A stretch of 64,000 nt of DNA from Paenibacillus agricola (GCF_011440305.1 NZ_JAAOIW010000008.1:295109-359108), one strand, 5' to 3'; shown: positions 8,717-17,650, counted from the first letter of the stretch. Made by a program: numbers and translations. Notes: generated by a model from the sequence alone, not told the origin.

Positions 8717-9418
8717 CTACGCCCTTCTAGCCATAATCTTATATTTCCGTTCCGTACGATTTTGATAAAAGGCAAGCAAACGACCAAATAACATCGAACA
8801 GAACCAATATATAAACGATACAGCTAGATATGTTTCAATCAGGGTTATCCCATAATTACGTTGGGTTAATATTTGGGCTTGACCCATGATATCAACAACA
8901 CCGACTGTAAAAACCAAAGACGATTCTTTAAAAATCGTAATTGCATTATTTCCAACAACCGGAATTGAAATGCGTAGCATTTGTGGAATAATGATGCGTC
9001 GCAACGATTGGAAATATGACATTCCGACTGCACTCGCTGCCTCATGCTGTGATTTCGGTATGGCTAAATAGGAAGAACGAATCACTTCCGACATAACAGC
9101 TCCACAATGCAATCCAAAGGCGATCACTGCAAACGTAAAATTACTCCATGAGTTAATTTGGATGCCAACTTGAAGCAATAGCTTGGGTACTCCGTAAAAA
9201 ATTAAAAATAATTGTACGATACCAGGTGTACAACGCATAAAAGAAATATACACAATAATCAATTGGGAAAGCACTGGGATTCGAAAAATTCGAATCAGCG
9301 CTAATACGAATCCCAGTAAGGTGCCCCCGACTAATGCCAATACCGTAAAGGATAACGTAAGGGGCAGTTTAGGCAGCAGCTTCCAAAACGCATCTATGAC
9401 TTCTGCAAAATTAATCAA
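8717..9418 (-). CDS. Polar amino-acid ABC transporter permease (HisQ/GlnP type)
   Basis: This 233-residue permease has the same architecture as its neighbour, with the docking loop ASAVGMSYFQSLRRIIIPQML. The start codon is TTG at 9418, supported by GGAGGGG eight bases upstream; no ATG fits the family N-terminus. It lies between the binding-protein gene and the second permease, as in cystine and S-methylcysteine importers. It would form the heterodimeric channel with the downstream permease and be powered by the ATPase at 10338-11090. Confidence 0.88.
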   Translation of the reverse strand: MINFAEVIDAFWKLLPKLPLTLSFTVLALVGGTLLGFVLALIRIFRIPVLSQLIIVYISFMRCTPGIVQLFLIFYGVPKLLLQVGIQINSWSNFTFAVIAFGLHCGAVMSEVIRSSYLAIPKSQHEAASAVGMSYFQSLRRIIIPQMLRISIPVVGNNAITIFKESSLVFTVGVVDIMGQAQILTQRNYGITLIETYLAVSFIYWFCSMLFGRLLAFYQNRTERKYKIMARRA

Positions 9419-9445
9419 AAGGTTGCCCCTCCGTTCAAAAAAATA

Positions 9446-10309
9446 TTAGTTCAACTTTACGTCTTCAAGAGGCTTGAACATGTTCACCTTAAAATATTTT
9501 TCAGAAAGTGCTGGCAATGTACCGTCTTCCACCAATGCTTTTGTTACTTCATCAAAACGTGCTGCTAGATCTTTTTTCTCTTTGTTAAATAATACCCAAA
9601 TCGGTTCTTTTGTTATATAAGCTGCAATTTTCAAAGGTAATTTCAATTGCGCATTTACGTTGTCAAATACGGTTGTGTTTGTTAAAAATGCGTCATATTT
9701 ACCGCTAGCTACCCATTGTACGGACTCTGCATCTGTAACCGCATCGATATCCTCTGCAATAATTGGATTACCAGCATTTTTCTTATTGTAATCGACGACT
9801 ACTGTACGTAATCCGGTGGATGGGCTCATCGGAGTTAATTTCTTCCCTCTCATATCATCCAATCTATGAATATCATTACGATCATTTTTCACGATCAAAG
9901 AGTTCAAAGAATAACCGTATTCTACATTACTGAACAAATATTTAGCTTCGCGCTCTGGGTTACGGTAGTAGAAGTTTGCTGCGAAATCATATTTACCAGA
10001 CTCAACACCAACAAGCATAGCTTCACGAGCGATTTGTTCATATTCGAACTTATATTCTGGTAGACGCTCATCCAACAATTTCAAATACTCAACCGTGTAT
10101 CCTTCCATTTCATTCTTGTCATTCGAATAACTGAATGGAGGATTGGGTACTGCATTACGTGCTACCTTAAGTACAGTTACCTTTGCAGCAGCAGTTTCGC
10201 CGCCGCCTGTTGAAGGCGCTCCGCTATTGTCTTTGCTTGGGCTAGAGCCACATGCAGTTAAAGCCATAACCGATGCTAAAATAATTGCTACTAAAGAAAT
10301 CTTTTTCAT
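9446..10309 (-). CDS. Amino-acid-binding lipoprotein (family 3)
   Basis: This 287-residue protein starts at ATG 10309, with GGGGAG nine bases upstream; a TTG six bases earlier lies too near that site. The signal peptide ends in the lipobox LTAC and is followed by a Ser/Gly-rich linker. The SBP_bac_3 fold is indicated by PPFSY, the GKYDF segment followed by NFYYRNPER, and DAFL. The usual Asp after the aligned arginine region is not obvious, so the ligand may differ from a simple amino acid. It feeds the two permeases encoded immediately downstream. Its operon partners suggest a modified amino acid or a sulfur or nitrogen compound. Confidence 0.87.
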   Translation of the reverse strand: MKKISLVAIILASVMALTACGSSPSKDNSGAPSTGGGETAAAKVTVLKVARNAVPNPPFSYSNDKNEMEGYTVEYLKLLDERLPEYKFEYEQIAREAMLVGVESGKYDFAANFYYRNPEREAKYLFSNVEYGYSLNSLIVKNDRNDIHRLDDMRGKKLTPMSPSTGLRTVVVDYNKKNAGNPIIAEDIDAVTDAESVQWVASGKYDAFLTNTTVFDNVNAQLKLPLKIAAYITKEPIWVLFNKEKKDLAARFDEVTKALVEDGTLPALSEKYFKVNMFKPLEDVKLN

Positions 10310-10337
10310 ATTCAATACTCCCCTTTTTACTATCTAC

Positions 10338-11090
10338 TTAGATATCATATGACCATTCTGATAGGTGACTACTAATAAACTCTTTGGTTCGCTGCTGCTG
10401 AGGGTTAGAGAAAAACTCCTTCGGATCAGCTTGTTCTACGACGTTCCCTTTTTCCATAAAAACTACACGTGTGGAAATATCCCGGGCAAAACTCAATTCG
10501 TGCGTAACGATAATCATCGTTACACCTTCTTGAGCTATTTTTCGAATGACATTCAGCACTTCTCCAACCAATTCTGGGTCTAATGCAGACGTTGGTTCAT
10601 CAAATAAAATAACTTCTGGATCTAAAGCGAGTGCTCTCGCGATACCGACACGTTGTTGTTGCCCACCAGATAATTGAGATGGATAATGATCTGCTTTGTT
10701 TGCCAATCCAACCTTTTCAAGTAAAGCCAAGCTTTTTGCTTTCGCTTCCGCTCTTTTCATTTTCTTTACAACAAGCAAACCTTCCATCACATTTTCCAAT
10801 GTATTTTTGTTGGCAAATAAATTATACGATTGAAATACCATCGCTGTTTTTCTACGTAGCTGCAAAATATCTTTGCGGGATAATTTCTCGGTATTGACCG
10901 ATAAGTCACCGATTGTAATCGTTCCCTGATTAGGTCTCTCCAACAAATTAATGCATCTTAAAAGTGTTGTTTTCCCTGATCCACTTGGACCGAGAATCGA
11001 AATGACATCACCGCGATTGACCTGTAGTGAAATTCCTTTCAACACTTCTTCCGAACCAAACTTTTTATGGATATTTTCTAACTGAAGCAT
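10338..11090 (-). CDS. Polar amino-acid ABC transporter ATPase (GlnQ/HisP type)
   Basis: This 250-residue ATPase has Walker A GPSGSGKTT, signature LSGGQQQRV, Walker B VILFDEPTSALDPE and the H-loop VTHEL. The start at 11090 (MLQLENIH) is favoured by GGGGGTGG eight bases upstream; the longer frame to 11123 would include that site. It sits between the binding-protein gene and the monooxygenase gene, on the same strand and with short gaps. It provides energy for the two-permease importer of this operon. Confidence 0.9.
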   Translation of the reverse strand: MLQLENIHKKFGSEEVLKGISLQVNRGDVISILGPSGSGKTTLLRCINLLERPNQGTITIGDLSVNTEKLSRKDILQLRRKTAMVFQSYNLFANKNTLENVMEGLLVVKKMKRAEAKAKSLALLEKVGLANKADHYPSQLSGGQQQRVGIARALALDPEVILFDEPTSALDPELVGEVLNVIRKIAQEGVTMIIVTHELSFARDISTRVVFMEKGNVVEQADPKEFFSNPQQQRTKEFISSHLSEWSYDI

Positions 11091-11141
11091 TTCTTTTCCA
11101 CCCCCAATTCTCTCGATGCTCAATCGATATCAGTGACCCTA

Positions 11142-12464
11142 TCAAGATTTAGCATACCGATTTGGAACGAAATCCAGTCCCAGGTTTCCACGCAATGTTG
11201 TAGATTCATACTCTTCTCTAAACAATCCCCGTTCACGCAAGATCGGTAATACAAGGTCAATGAACTCACGCGTTCCTTCACTATATGGAGGCCATACGAA
11301 GAAACCGTCACATGCTCTACCTTCAAACCATTTTTGCATACGATCTGCAATTTGTTCAGGAGTTCCTACAAACTCGGATTTTGGTGTGCCATAACGGAAT
11401 GCAGCTTCTCGAAGTGTTAAGCCTAATTCTTTTGCTGCTTTTTTAATACGATTTGCCATATAGCTATAGCCTTCATTACCTTCATCCTGCAAATCAGGGA
11501 ACGGTGCATCTGGATCGAATTTAAACAAATCCACATTTTTAAAGAACAACTTTATTTCTGTTAACGCCTCTTCATAGGTGATATAAGAAAGAACCTCTTC
11601 AAATTTTGCCTTTGCTTCTTCTTCTGTTCTACCAATTACCGGATTCAAGCCAGCAAAGATTAGAATATCATCTTCATCACGACCCACTTTTACAACACGG
11701 GCTTTTAAATCTTCAAAAAACGTATTTGCTTCTTCATACGAAATTGGAGTTGTATATACACCTTCCGCGTACTCTGCCGCAAATTTTTTACCTGCTTCAG
11801 ATTGACCTGCTTGAAAAATAACGGGTTGTCCTTGAGGAGAACGATTGATGTTTAACGGACCCCGAACTTTGAAAAACTCACCTTCATATTTCAAAGTATG
11901 TAATTTATCTTTATCGTAAAAGAGATTGTTTTCTTTGTCATATACGAAAGCATCATCTTCCCATGAATCCCATAAACCTTGTACAACATCCAAATGTTCT
12001 TGGGCACGTTGATAGCGTTCCGCATGACCGAAGTGTACATCACGGCTGAAATTTAAAGATGCTCCACTTAACGCTGTAGACACAACGTTCCAACCTGCAC
12101 GTCCACCACTAATTTTATCGATTGACATAAATTGACGAGCAACGTTAAATGGCTCTGAGTAGGAAGTCGAAACTGTAGCGACTAGACCAATATTTTTGGT
12201 AATGGAAGCTAGTGCAGCAAGCAAAGTTAATGGCTCAAATTGATTCACTGACTTTGGAGCACTGTGCTCATCAAAGTACAAGCGGTCAGAGAAAAATACG
12301 AAATCAAATTTGGCTGCTTCTGCTTCTTGAACTTGAAGAATATGCTCTGCAAAATTCACATTACCGTCCGACGGTACGTTGGGATGGCGCCAAGATGTAC
12401 GATAATGTCCAATACCGAATACACGAGCACCTAATTTCATTTGTCTATTACGTTTGTTAGCCAT
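11142..12464 (-). CDS. Flavin-dependent monooxygenase, NtaA/SnaA/DszA family
   Basis: This 440-residue protein belongs to the bacterial luciferase-like superfamily, subfamily NtaA/SnaA/SoxA/DszA. Seen features are the TIM-barrel core with FFSDRLYFDE, the region SGGRAGWNVVST, FGHAERYQRA and EFFKVRGPLNI, and the flavin-site segment FQAGQSEAGKKFAA. Members use reduced FMN from a separate reductase and oxygen to cleave C-N or C-S bonds in nitrilotriacetate, sulfur heterocycles or N-acetylated S-alkyl-cysteines (YxeK). No flavin reductase gene is present in the operon. Upstream is GGAGG at seven bases from ATG. Its place beside an amino-acid importer and an aminotransferase suggests oxidation of an imported amino-acid derivative; the actual substrate is unknown. 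Confidence 0.88.
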   Translation of the reverse strand: MANKRNRQMKLGARVFGIGHYRTSWRHPNVPSDGNVNFAEHILQVQEAEAAKFDFVFFSDRLYFDEHSAPKSVNQFEPLTLLAALASITKNIGLVATVSTSYSEPFNVARQFMSIDKISGGRAGWNVVSTALSGASLNFSRDVHFGHAERYQRAQEHLDVVQGLWDSWEDDAFVYDKENNLFYDKDKLHTLKYEGEFFKVRGPLNINRSPQGQPVIFQAGQSEAGKKFAAEYAEGVYTTPISYEEANTFFEDLKARVVKVGRDEDDILIFAGLNPVIGRTEEEAKAKFEEVLSYITYEEALTEIKLFFKNVDLFKFDPDAPFPDLQDEGNEGYSYMANRIKKAAKELGLTLREAAFRYGTPKSEFVGTPEQIADRMQKWFEGRACDGFFVWPPYSEGTREFIDLVLPILRERGLFREEYESTTLRGNLGLDFVPNRYAKS

Positions 12465-12491
12465 GCTGTATCCTCCATCCTTACATCACAA

Positions 12492-13469
12492 TTATAATTT
12501 TCTATATTTAGCAATTCCATTTTGTTCCGTTTGTTCAATTAATCCTTCAGACAAAGCATAACGAACTCGAGATATGGTTTCTGTAAAATGGAATCGTTTT
12601 TGCATCAAAGCAGATACAGGTTCAAATACGCCGTAATATACTTCGTAAGCGGTTTTCCATTCATCCGTTGTAAATTGATCTACCACTTTTTGTTGACGGT
12701 CAGCATTTAACTGCTTAAGCTGCACTAATCGCTCACTAAAATGTGCAAATGGTTGATGATGACCAGGGTACGCGAATTGTACGGAATACGGCTTTAATTT
12801 ATCTAACGATTGGATAAAACTATGAACGGGACTAGGATCAAACTCGTCTGACACATAACATGTATCTGGCAAGCTATCCGGCATCACTTGATCACCTACA
12901 AAGATCACTTCTAAATCTTTACTATAAAATGCACTATGACCAGCAGCATGACCCGGAATACTCAATACCTCGAACGTTGCGTCTCCGATTTGAATCGTTT
13001 CACCATCATCTAATGTGGTCAGTATCGCCTGTGGAAGTACTTGCTGCATATTGTTTTTCAATTGTTCTTCCAACTGCGTAAATAAATCTTCTGGAAGGCC
13101 GTTCTTTTGATAGGTTTCTAGGAAAAAAGAAACAAGAGGTCTACCTTCTCCCCATAACCCTTCAATTTGTTTTTTCGCAATGGTAGATACATAAACAGGT
13201 GCATGGGATTGTTGTTGAAACCAACCCGCAAGACCATAATGATCTGGATGATGATGCGTTACTAAGATTTTACGAATCTGATCAAATGTAAATCCGATTT
13301 CTTTACTCAGTTCATGCCATAAAGCAATAATGGCTTCTGTATTAAATCCAGGATCGATTAATGTGTATCCATCCCCGTCTGGTAACAAATAACTGTTCAT
13401 CCAAGGAGGGTTGCCCATCGGGAGACGAATTTGATAAATCCCATGAGTATGCAACGTATAATGACTCAT
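12492..13469 (-). CDS. Metallo-beta-lactamase-fold hydrolase
   Basis: This 325-residue protein carries the dinuclear metal motif THHHPDHYGLAG (HxHxDH), then GHAAGHSAFY, GDQVM and the late histidine in YPGHHQPF. These ligands place it in the MBL-fold group that includes glyoxalase II-like thioesterases and diverse hydrolases. The C-terminal part (from about residue 225) is helical and resembles the winged-helix-like extension of this subgroup. The start at 13469 follows GGTGGAGG; the longer GTG frame would swallow that site. It lies between the monooxygenase and the aminotransferase genes and may hydrolyse a thioester, lactone or other product of the pathway. Its substrate cannot be predicted. 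Confidence 0.87.
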   Translation of the reverse strand: MSHYTLHTHGIYQIRLPMGNPPWMNSYLLPDGDGYTLIDPGFNTEAIIALWHELSKEIGFTFDQIRKILVTHHHPDHYGLAGWFQQQSHAPVYVSTIAKKQIEGLWGEGRPLVSFFLETYQKNGLPEDLFTQLEEQLKNNMQQVLPQAILTTLDDGETIQIGDATFEVLSIPGHAAGHSAFYSKDLEVIFVGDQVMPDSLPDTCYVSDEFDPSPVHSFIQSLDKLKPYSVQFAYPGHHQPFAHFSERLVQLKQLNADRQQKVVDQFTTDEWKTAYEVYYGVFEPVSALMQKRFHFTETISRVRYALSEGLIEQTEQNGIAKYRKL

Positions 13470-13496
13470 AATATCCTCCACCTCAACTATTAGTAA

Positions 13497-14681
13497 CTAC
13501 TTTAATTGTTGGTACGCCTCAAATAAGCGTTGGATTCCCACCACAATTCTTTCCTTTGAAGAATAAGTGAAACACAATCGAATTGTGTTTCTTCCTTCGC
13601 GATTTGCGTAAAAAGCACTACCATTTAACACACTTACACCCTGTTGTTCAGCAAGCTGAGTCAGCTGAATGACATCCGTCGGTTGTGTAAAACGAACACT
13701 CAAGAAAAATCCACCCTGTGGTACTTCGACTTCTATAAGATCTCCAAATGTGTTTACAAGCGCATGCACCATCGTATCTCTTTGATCCTTATAATGTGCA
13801 TTAACACCATCCAAATACGATTGAAAATCGTTGTTCTGCAAATATGTGGATACGATCTCTTGCATGTATGGATTCGTTTCCGAACCACTCATAAATTGCT
13901 GCACAAATTTCAATAATGCTGGAGGAACGACTGCCCACCCTAAACGAACACCAGGACCGACAATTTTAGAGAACGTTCCAATATGAATCACATGATCTGG
14001 AGCAAATGTATGAATGGCAGGAAGATATTCGTTTGTATAGTTCAACTCCAGATACGCATCGTCTTCCAATATATAAAATCCATAGGTTTTCGCCAATGCA
14101 GCCAATTGTTTTCTGCGTTCAACAGACAAAGAAACTCCCGTTGGATTCTGATAGTTCGGCATCACATACAACAATTTGGGCAATGCCTCACCTGCCTGCG
14201 CTCTTCTCTCCAACTCCACTTGCAAAGGTTCGACCAAAATACCGTTCGAATCGATTTCAAAGGGTCGAATTGTAGTGGCACCCGCAAGACTAAACATACG
14301 AATGGCACCAAAAAAACTGGGGTTTTCAACCCAAACTTCATCGTCTACGTTACATAGAATACGTGCCATGATTTCAATCGCTTGCGCAGCACCAATCGTA
14401 ATTTTGATTTGTTCCACTGGCACTTGGATCCCGATTTTTTCAAGGCGTCCACCTACCCAGCTTGGCAAATATGAAATTGCCGGGCCACCGAAATAATGAA
14501 GTGCGCTTTTTCCTTGCTCGAAAGTAGCTTGTTTGGCTGCCTCGGCGAGCTCTTGAATCGGAAACAAATCTGAATAGGGATACCCAAATGATAAATGGAC
14601 TTGGTCCGGATTATCATTTTTCGTGCCTCCCATGGTTCTAGTACTTTGTAAAAAACGATTATATGTAAAAGATTCGATCAT
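13497..14681 (-). CDS. PLP-dependent aminotransferase (class I/II, 2-aminoadipate type)
   Basis: This 394-residue fold-type I enzyme resembles the aminotransferase domain of MocR-like proteins and LysN but has no DNA-binding domain. Key features are the cofactor-site segment IGAAQAIE, the YVMPNYQNPTG motif, the LEDDAYLEL motif with the PLP-pyridine Asp, and the Schiff-base lysine in GTFSKIVGPGVRLGW. The ATG at 14681 is favoured by AGGAGAG eight bases upstream; a GTG three codons earlier is less well placed. It follows the YciI-like gene by 13 bases. In this operon it could deaminate the imported amino acid or its product before or after flavin-dependent cleavage. Confidence 0.88.
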   Translation of the reverse strand: MIESFTYNRFLQSTRTMGGTKNDNPDQVHLSFGYPYSDLFPIQELAEAAKQATFEQGKSALHYFGGPAISYLPSWVGGRLEKIGIQVPVEQIKITIGAAQAIEIMARILCNVDDEVWVENPSFFGAIRMFSLAGATTIRPFEIDSNGILVEPLQVELERRAQAGEALPKLLYVMPNYQNPTGVSLSVERRKQLAALAKTYGFYILEDDAYLELNYTNEYLPAIHTFAPDHVIHIGTFSKIVGPGVRLGWAVVPPALLKFVQQFMSGSETNPYMQEIVSTYLQNNDFQSYLDGVNAHYKDQRDTMVHALVNTFGDLIEVEVPQGGFFLSVRFTQPTDVIQLTQLAEQQGVSVLNGSAFYANREGRNTIRLCFTYSSKERIVVGIQRLFEAYQQLK

Positions 14682-14694
14682 CTTTATCACTCTC

Positions 14695-14967
14695 CTAAAT
14701 TTCAGATCCCCATTTAGCTACCCATTCATGAACTTTAAATTCACGTACACCATGTATTGCGAAAGGAGAACGAGATAAAATGTCTTCAACCTCAGCTTGA
14801 GACTCACCACGGAATATAATCAATCCTAAGGAACCATCCGCGAATTTGCCGTTTGCGATAACTGTTCCTTGATCGCGTAAATCATCCAAATATTTCATAT
14901 GGTCCGCAAAATATTGATCTTTTTTGGAATTGTCCAATTCAGTTACAAATACTGCAAAGTATGCCAT
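14695..14967 (-). CDS. YciI-like protein
   Basis: This 90-residue protein has the YCII fold signature: an N-terminal strand YFAVFVTELD, the DHMKYLDDLRDQGT segment with a conserved histidine and aspartate, and a C-terminal strand HEWVAKWG. YciI-like proteins are ferredoxin-like dimers. Some act as dehalogenases or small-molecule binding or lyase partners in aromatic and muconolactone-type pathways; most have no known job. It is the first gene of the eight-gene operon, with AGGAGAG upstream and a promoter at 15024-15052. Its conserved position suggests a catalytic role in the pathway rather than a regulatory one, but that is inference. Confidence 0.85.
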   Translation of the reverse strand: MAYFAVFVTELDNSKKDQYFADHMKYLDDLRDQGTVIANGKFADGSLGLIIFRGESQAEVEDILSRSPFAIHGVREFKVHEWVAKWGSEI

Positions 14968-15023
14968 TTGTTATCTCTCCTGTATATAAAATTAATTCGA
15001 TAGTTTTACTCGGAATAAGTTCC

Positions 15024-15052
15024 ATTATAGTATAGGCCACTCAATTTTGCAA
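15024..15052 (-). promoter_or_regulatory. Sigma-A-type promoter of the eight-gene operon
   Basis: On the minus strand TTGCAA (15052-15047) and TATAAT (15029-15024) are spaced by 17 bases. Just downstream, around 14994-15015, is an imperfect inverted repeat (ATTCCGAGT / ACTATCGAAT) that could be an operator. It does not match a consensus I can name with confidence, including CymR. Confidence 0.6.
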
Positions 15053-15687
15053 TATATTATTCGGGAAAATTCGACACTGTTTTTATCTTTCATTTAAGGA
15101 AAAGAAATGGGCGATAGATTCCACCACGGAAGTAATGTTATTATCGGGCTGATAGGCTTAGAAGGAGTATCGATGTCGGTAGAAATCGTTGCCTTACTTA
15201 CTTATCGGCCTTTTCCGGGTAAATGCAACTTGAATGGCAGATGGCAATGCATTTGGGCAATACTGTCACATCTCATCTATTCTTTCAGCACCATCAATAT
15301 TAAGCACTCCATATATGTAGAGACTGATGGCGATTTTATTGTAGACATCTCGTCAACAAGCAAAAAACCCGCTCTGGGGGCGGGCTTGCAATGGGGACGA
15401 ACAACTGTGTGACAAATCCACAATTCACCGTCGCATGATACTGAGATTGTTTGGAAAGGTGGCTTAATTTCCTTGTGAGTATCTAATGCTGTGGATATGT
15501 TTATATCTTCACATAAAGTTATGCACAGTAAGGCTTTGGTGCTTGTGTGCATTGTGAATAACCCTGTGTATAGTTATTGATTGTCGTAAATTATACAGTC
15601 ATACAATACAGGAACCTATCTTATGCATCCTCCTTGGTCTAGCTCTCAACAAAAAAGCTCCAGTACTGTCAAAAGCGTCGACACGCC
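15053..15687. other. Intergenic, repeat copy B only
   Basis: No supported gene is seen. The plus-strand frame at 15107-15412 lacks a good ribosome site and runs into repeat copy B and its GC-rich hairpin (CCCGC TCTGG GGCGGG, 15368-15385). The rest is AT-rich and holds no recognised element. Confidence 0.5.
15386..15464 (+). repeat. Dispersed repeat, copy B
   Basis: From TTGCAATGGGGACGAAC to the GATTGTTTGG region this aligns with 7907-7975 (copy A) and 17563-17646 (copy C), sharing GTGTG(A/G)(C/T)AAATCCACA. It is in the same orientation as A. Copies A and B therefore form direct repeats that enclose the AT-rich operon at 7985-14967. A different GC-rich hairpin precedes this copy in place of the one in A and C. 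Confidence 0.6.
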
Positions 15688-16842
15688 TCACTGACCACAG
15701 CATTTCTTATACTTCTTCCCGCCCCCACACGGGCAGGGCTCATTCCTCCCCACTTTAACTGACGCTACTTGCTGGTCAATATATATAACATTGTTATTAT
15801 TTGTTTTCTGACTGGAGATTGAACCTAACTCGGCAGGTGTGTGCCCACGATTGGACCAAATCCTAGTGTGATTATAGACATGTGCAATCAATGGTATAAT
15901 CGACTGCAGTTGCTCCTTTTTATTGAAACGAATATTTCTTCGCTCAAATTCATTCATGACAGCGGCTAACGGCTCTTCCATAGAGCAAACAAGTTGAATA
16001 TCATCCACAAGCGAGTCTACAAGCCATTTATCCTTGCATAGGTGCTGTGAAATATATGTATGCAAACTAGCCAACTGAGGAGTTTTTTCGAAATAATCCG
16101 ACTCTGCGTACTTTAAAAACTCCTGCTTGTCTGGAATAAAGTAAGGTTTATCTTTAACTCCCTCAAGAAGTGCATCTGTATCCTCTTTGTTATCGCAATC
16201 AAAATACTCATCGATGACATCGCCACTTTTTAAGTACCACGTTTGAGCCCTGCTTGAAATCTTTACGTAAGCATCATAAAACTCGGACTCAGTCAATTGA
16301 CTCTTATTTTGTGAATTGAAAATTTCGATGACCTTGACCTGTGGACAGATCCCATATAAATTAGCCGATGCATTGATATACTGTAAAATTAACTGTGAGC
16401 GGTCACGGTCTTCAAGAAGAGCCTTCAGAGGTATGCTACGATATACTTCCTTAATCTCCTCAGGAATTAAGAAGTACATCTTCTCCTCTTTATAAAAAGA
16501 ATAAAGCAGACCTTTCCCCATCAAAAACAAATACATCCCTGGATACAGTGTATCATCATGGACATAAGGAACTTCTAGAAGCCTATTTATTAATTTCCAT
16601 TCCTCTGTTTTCGCAATTAACAAGACATCTCTCAATACATTGACATCCATAATGTGCTGATAAAGCGCATCTGCAAGGTCCTGCTTCTTCATCTTGGATC
16701 GACCTGGAAGCGCGTAACTGGAAGCAAGTAAACTTAATTTCTCCTTTGTACGGACTTGAAGAATATCCTTCAGCTTTGTTGTGACTTCACCTTTTATCGC
16801 ATATTGGATGTTCAACTCTACTAGCTTTTTTTCAAAATCCAT
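15688..16842 (-). CDS. SEC-C metal-binding motif protein, function unknown
   Basis: This protein of 384 residues ends in VGRNEPCPCG and KYKKCCGQ, the SEC-C zinc-binding motif (CxCx8CC) also found at the C-terminus of SecA. The remainder is mostly helical with no other recognised domain; a SAP-like helix pair may lie near residues 20-60. The start at 16842 is chosen because GAAGGG lies eight bases upstream. In-frame ATGs at 16848 and 16866 are too close to or upstream of that site. SEC-C proteins of unknown function are common in Firmicutes and often sit in accessory regions, as this one does between repeats. Its AT-rich composition resembles the neighbouring cluster. Confidence 0.75.
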   Translation of the reverse strand: MDFEKKLVELNIQYAIKGEVTTKLKDILQVRTKEKLSLLASSYALPGRSKMKKQDLADALYQHIMDVNVLRDVLLIAKTEEWKLINRLLEVPYVHDDTLYPGMYLFLMGKGLLYSFYKEEKMYFLIPEEIKEVYRSIPLKALLEDRDRSQLILQYINASANLYGICPQVKVIEIFNSQNKSQLTESEFYDAYVKISSRAQTWYLKSGDVIDEYFDCDNKEDTDALLEGVKDKPYFIPDKQEFLKYAESDYFEKTPQLASLHTYISQHLCKDKWLVDSLVDDIQLVCSMEEPLAAVMNEFERRNIRFNKKEQLQSIIPLIAHVYNHTRIWSNRGHTPAELGSISSQKTNNNNVIYIDQQVASVKVGRNEPCPCGGGKKYKKCCGQ

Positions 16843-17104
16843 TCTCATTTCCCTTCTTCTATCCATTTGATATGGTTATATTGTATCTTATCGCATTGAA
16901 AATATAAAATTTAATTAACGCCCCTGACTCCTACGGCAACATATGGATCATGGCGCTCACCGTAACCTCCTATGCAAAAAAACTAAAAGAATCCCTATCC
17001 GCCTGCTTGGATGAGAGTCAAATACTCCATCCTGAGCAGGATTTTCTCATTCGTATGGTGCTGCGGACAACCACCCTTCTATGTAGACGGCACGCACAAC
17101 CTTT
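16843..17104. other. Intergenic, no supported feature
   Basis: Upstream region of the SEC-C gene. The right part may contain further decayed sequence belonging to the recombinase pseudogene that is recognisable from about 17105, but I cannot support a reading frame. Confidence 0.35.
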
Positions 17105-17503
17105 TGCCTAGCCAGGAAAGCGGCACAGAGAATATTGAGATTCTAATGGAGGATGCGGTATTCTCCGACAGAAACTGCCCGGGCTGGAGGAAGACAAGGC
17201 ACTGCTGGAAGTCCGCATGCTGGAACTACAGACTGGCCAGAACAGCCTCCCGCCATCACAGAGGACACCGTGTGAGAGCTTTTCGCTAGATTCAGAGAAT
17301 ACGTTTCTACCAAAAACGTTCCCGAGATTAAGAAACTCATAGCCAGCAACGTTGAAAAATTCATCATCTATAACGATCATGTGGAAGTCATTTTGAAAAT
17401 GGATGCTGCCGCTGGCGTCGCTATTGACGGTACAAATCACAAGAATTTCGCCGCATTCGTAGACAAACAAGACCTGTTTCGCCTCAGCCGCGATGCCGTG
17501 TAA
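17105..17503 (+). pseudogene. Large serine recombinase, C-terminal remnant
   Basis: Three pieces read as one recombinase C-terminus. The frame with LEEDKALLEVRMLEL (coiled-coil-like part) shifts by one base near 17240 to ITEDTV, then meets an in-frame TGA. It resumes as ELFARFREYV, IKKLIASNVEKFIIYNDHVEVILK, and the tail FAAFVDKQDLFRLS up to TAA at 17501-17503. The motif 'LI..VEK..IYNDHVEVI' is typical of the end of large serine recombinases of phages and integrative elements. The frameshift and the stop make it non-functional, and the catalytic N-terminal domain is absent. The same tail occurs at 7777-7848, so this element has left more than one trace. Confidence 0.7.
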
Positions 17504-17650
17504 CACAAAAAGGAGCCTGCCACCGTACTTCAGTGGCAAAGCTCCTTTTCGTTGTTGTGGATTTGCAGTATGGAGACGAACCGCTGTGTGGTAAATCCAC
17601 ATTTTGCTGCCGCTTGATGCTGAGGATTTTTGGCGAAGTGGCATAGATCT
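17440..17650 (+). repeat. Dispersed repeat, copy C
   Basis: This is the most complete copy. It runs from the recombinase tail through the hairpin 17507-17549 and the inverted repeat GTGGATTTGC / GTAAATCCAC to the segment ending GAGGATTTTTGGCGAAGTGGC. Its 3' end also matches copy D at 17934-17980. The same order in A and C shows that the recombinase tail and the hairpin moved together. Confidence 0.65.
17507..17549. terminator. Hairpin of repeat copy C, terminator-like
   Basis: AAAAGGAGC and GCTCCTTTT pair perfectly around an inner GCCAC/GTGGC stem, identical in plan to 7853-7893. It directly follows the stop codon of the recombinase remnant and would have been its terminator. Confidence 0.6.

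Noticed and set aside
15107..15412. Plus-strand 101-codon frame
   Set aside because: Runs into repeat copy B and its hairpin, has no ribosome site at useful spacing, and shows no recognisable sequence.
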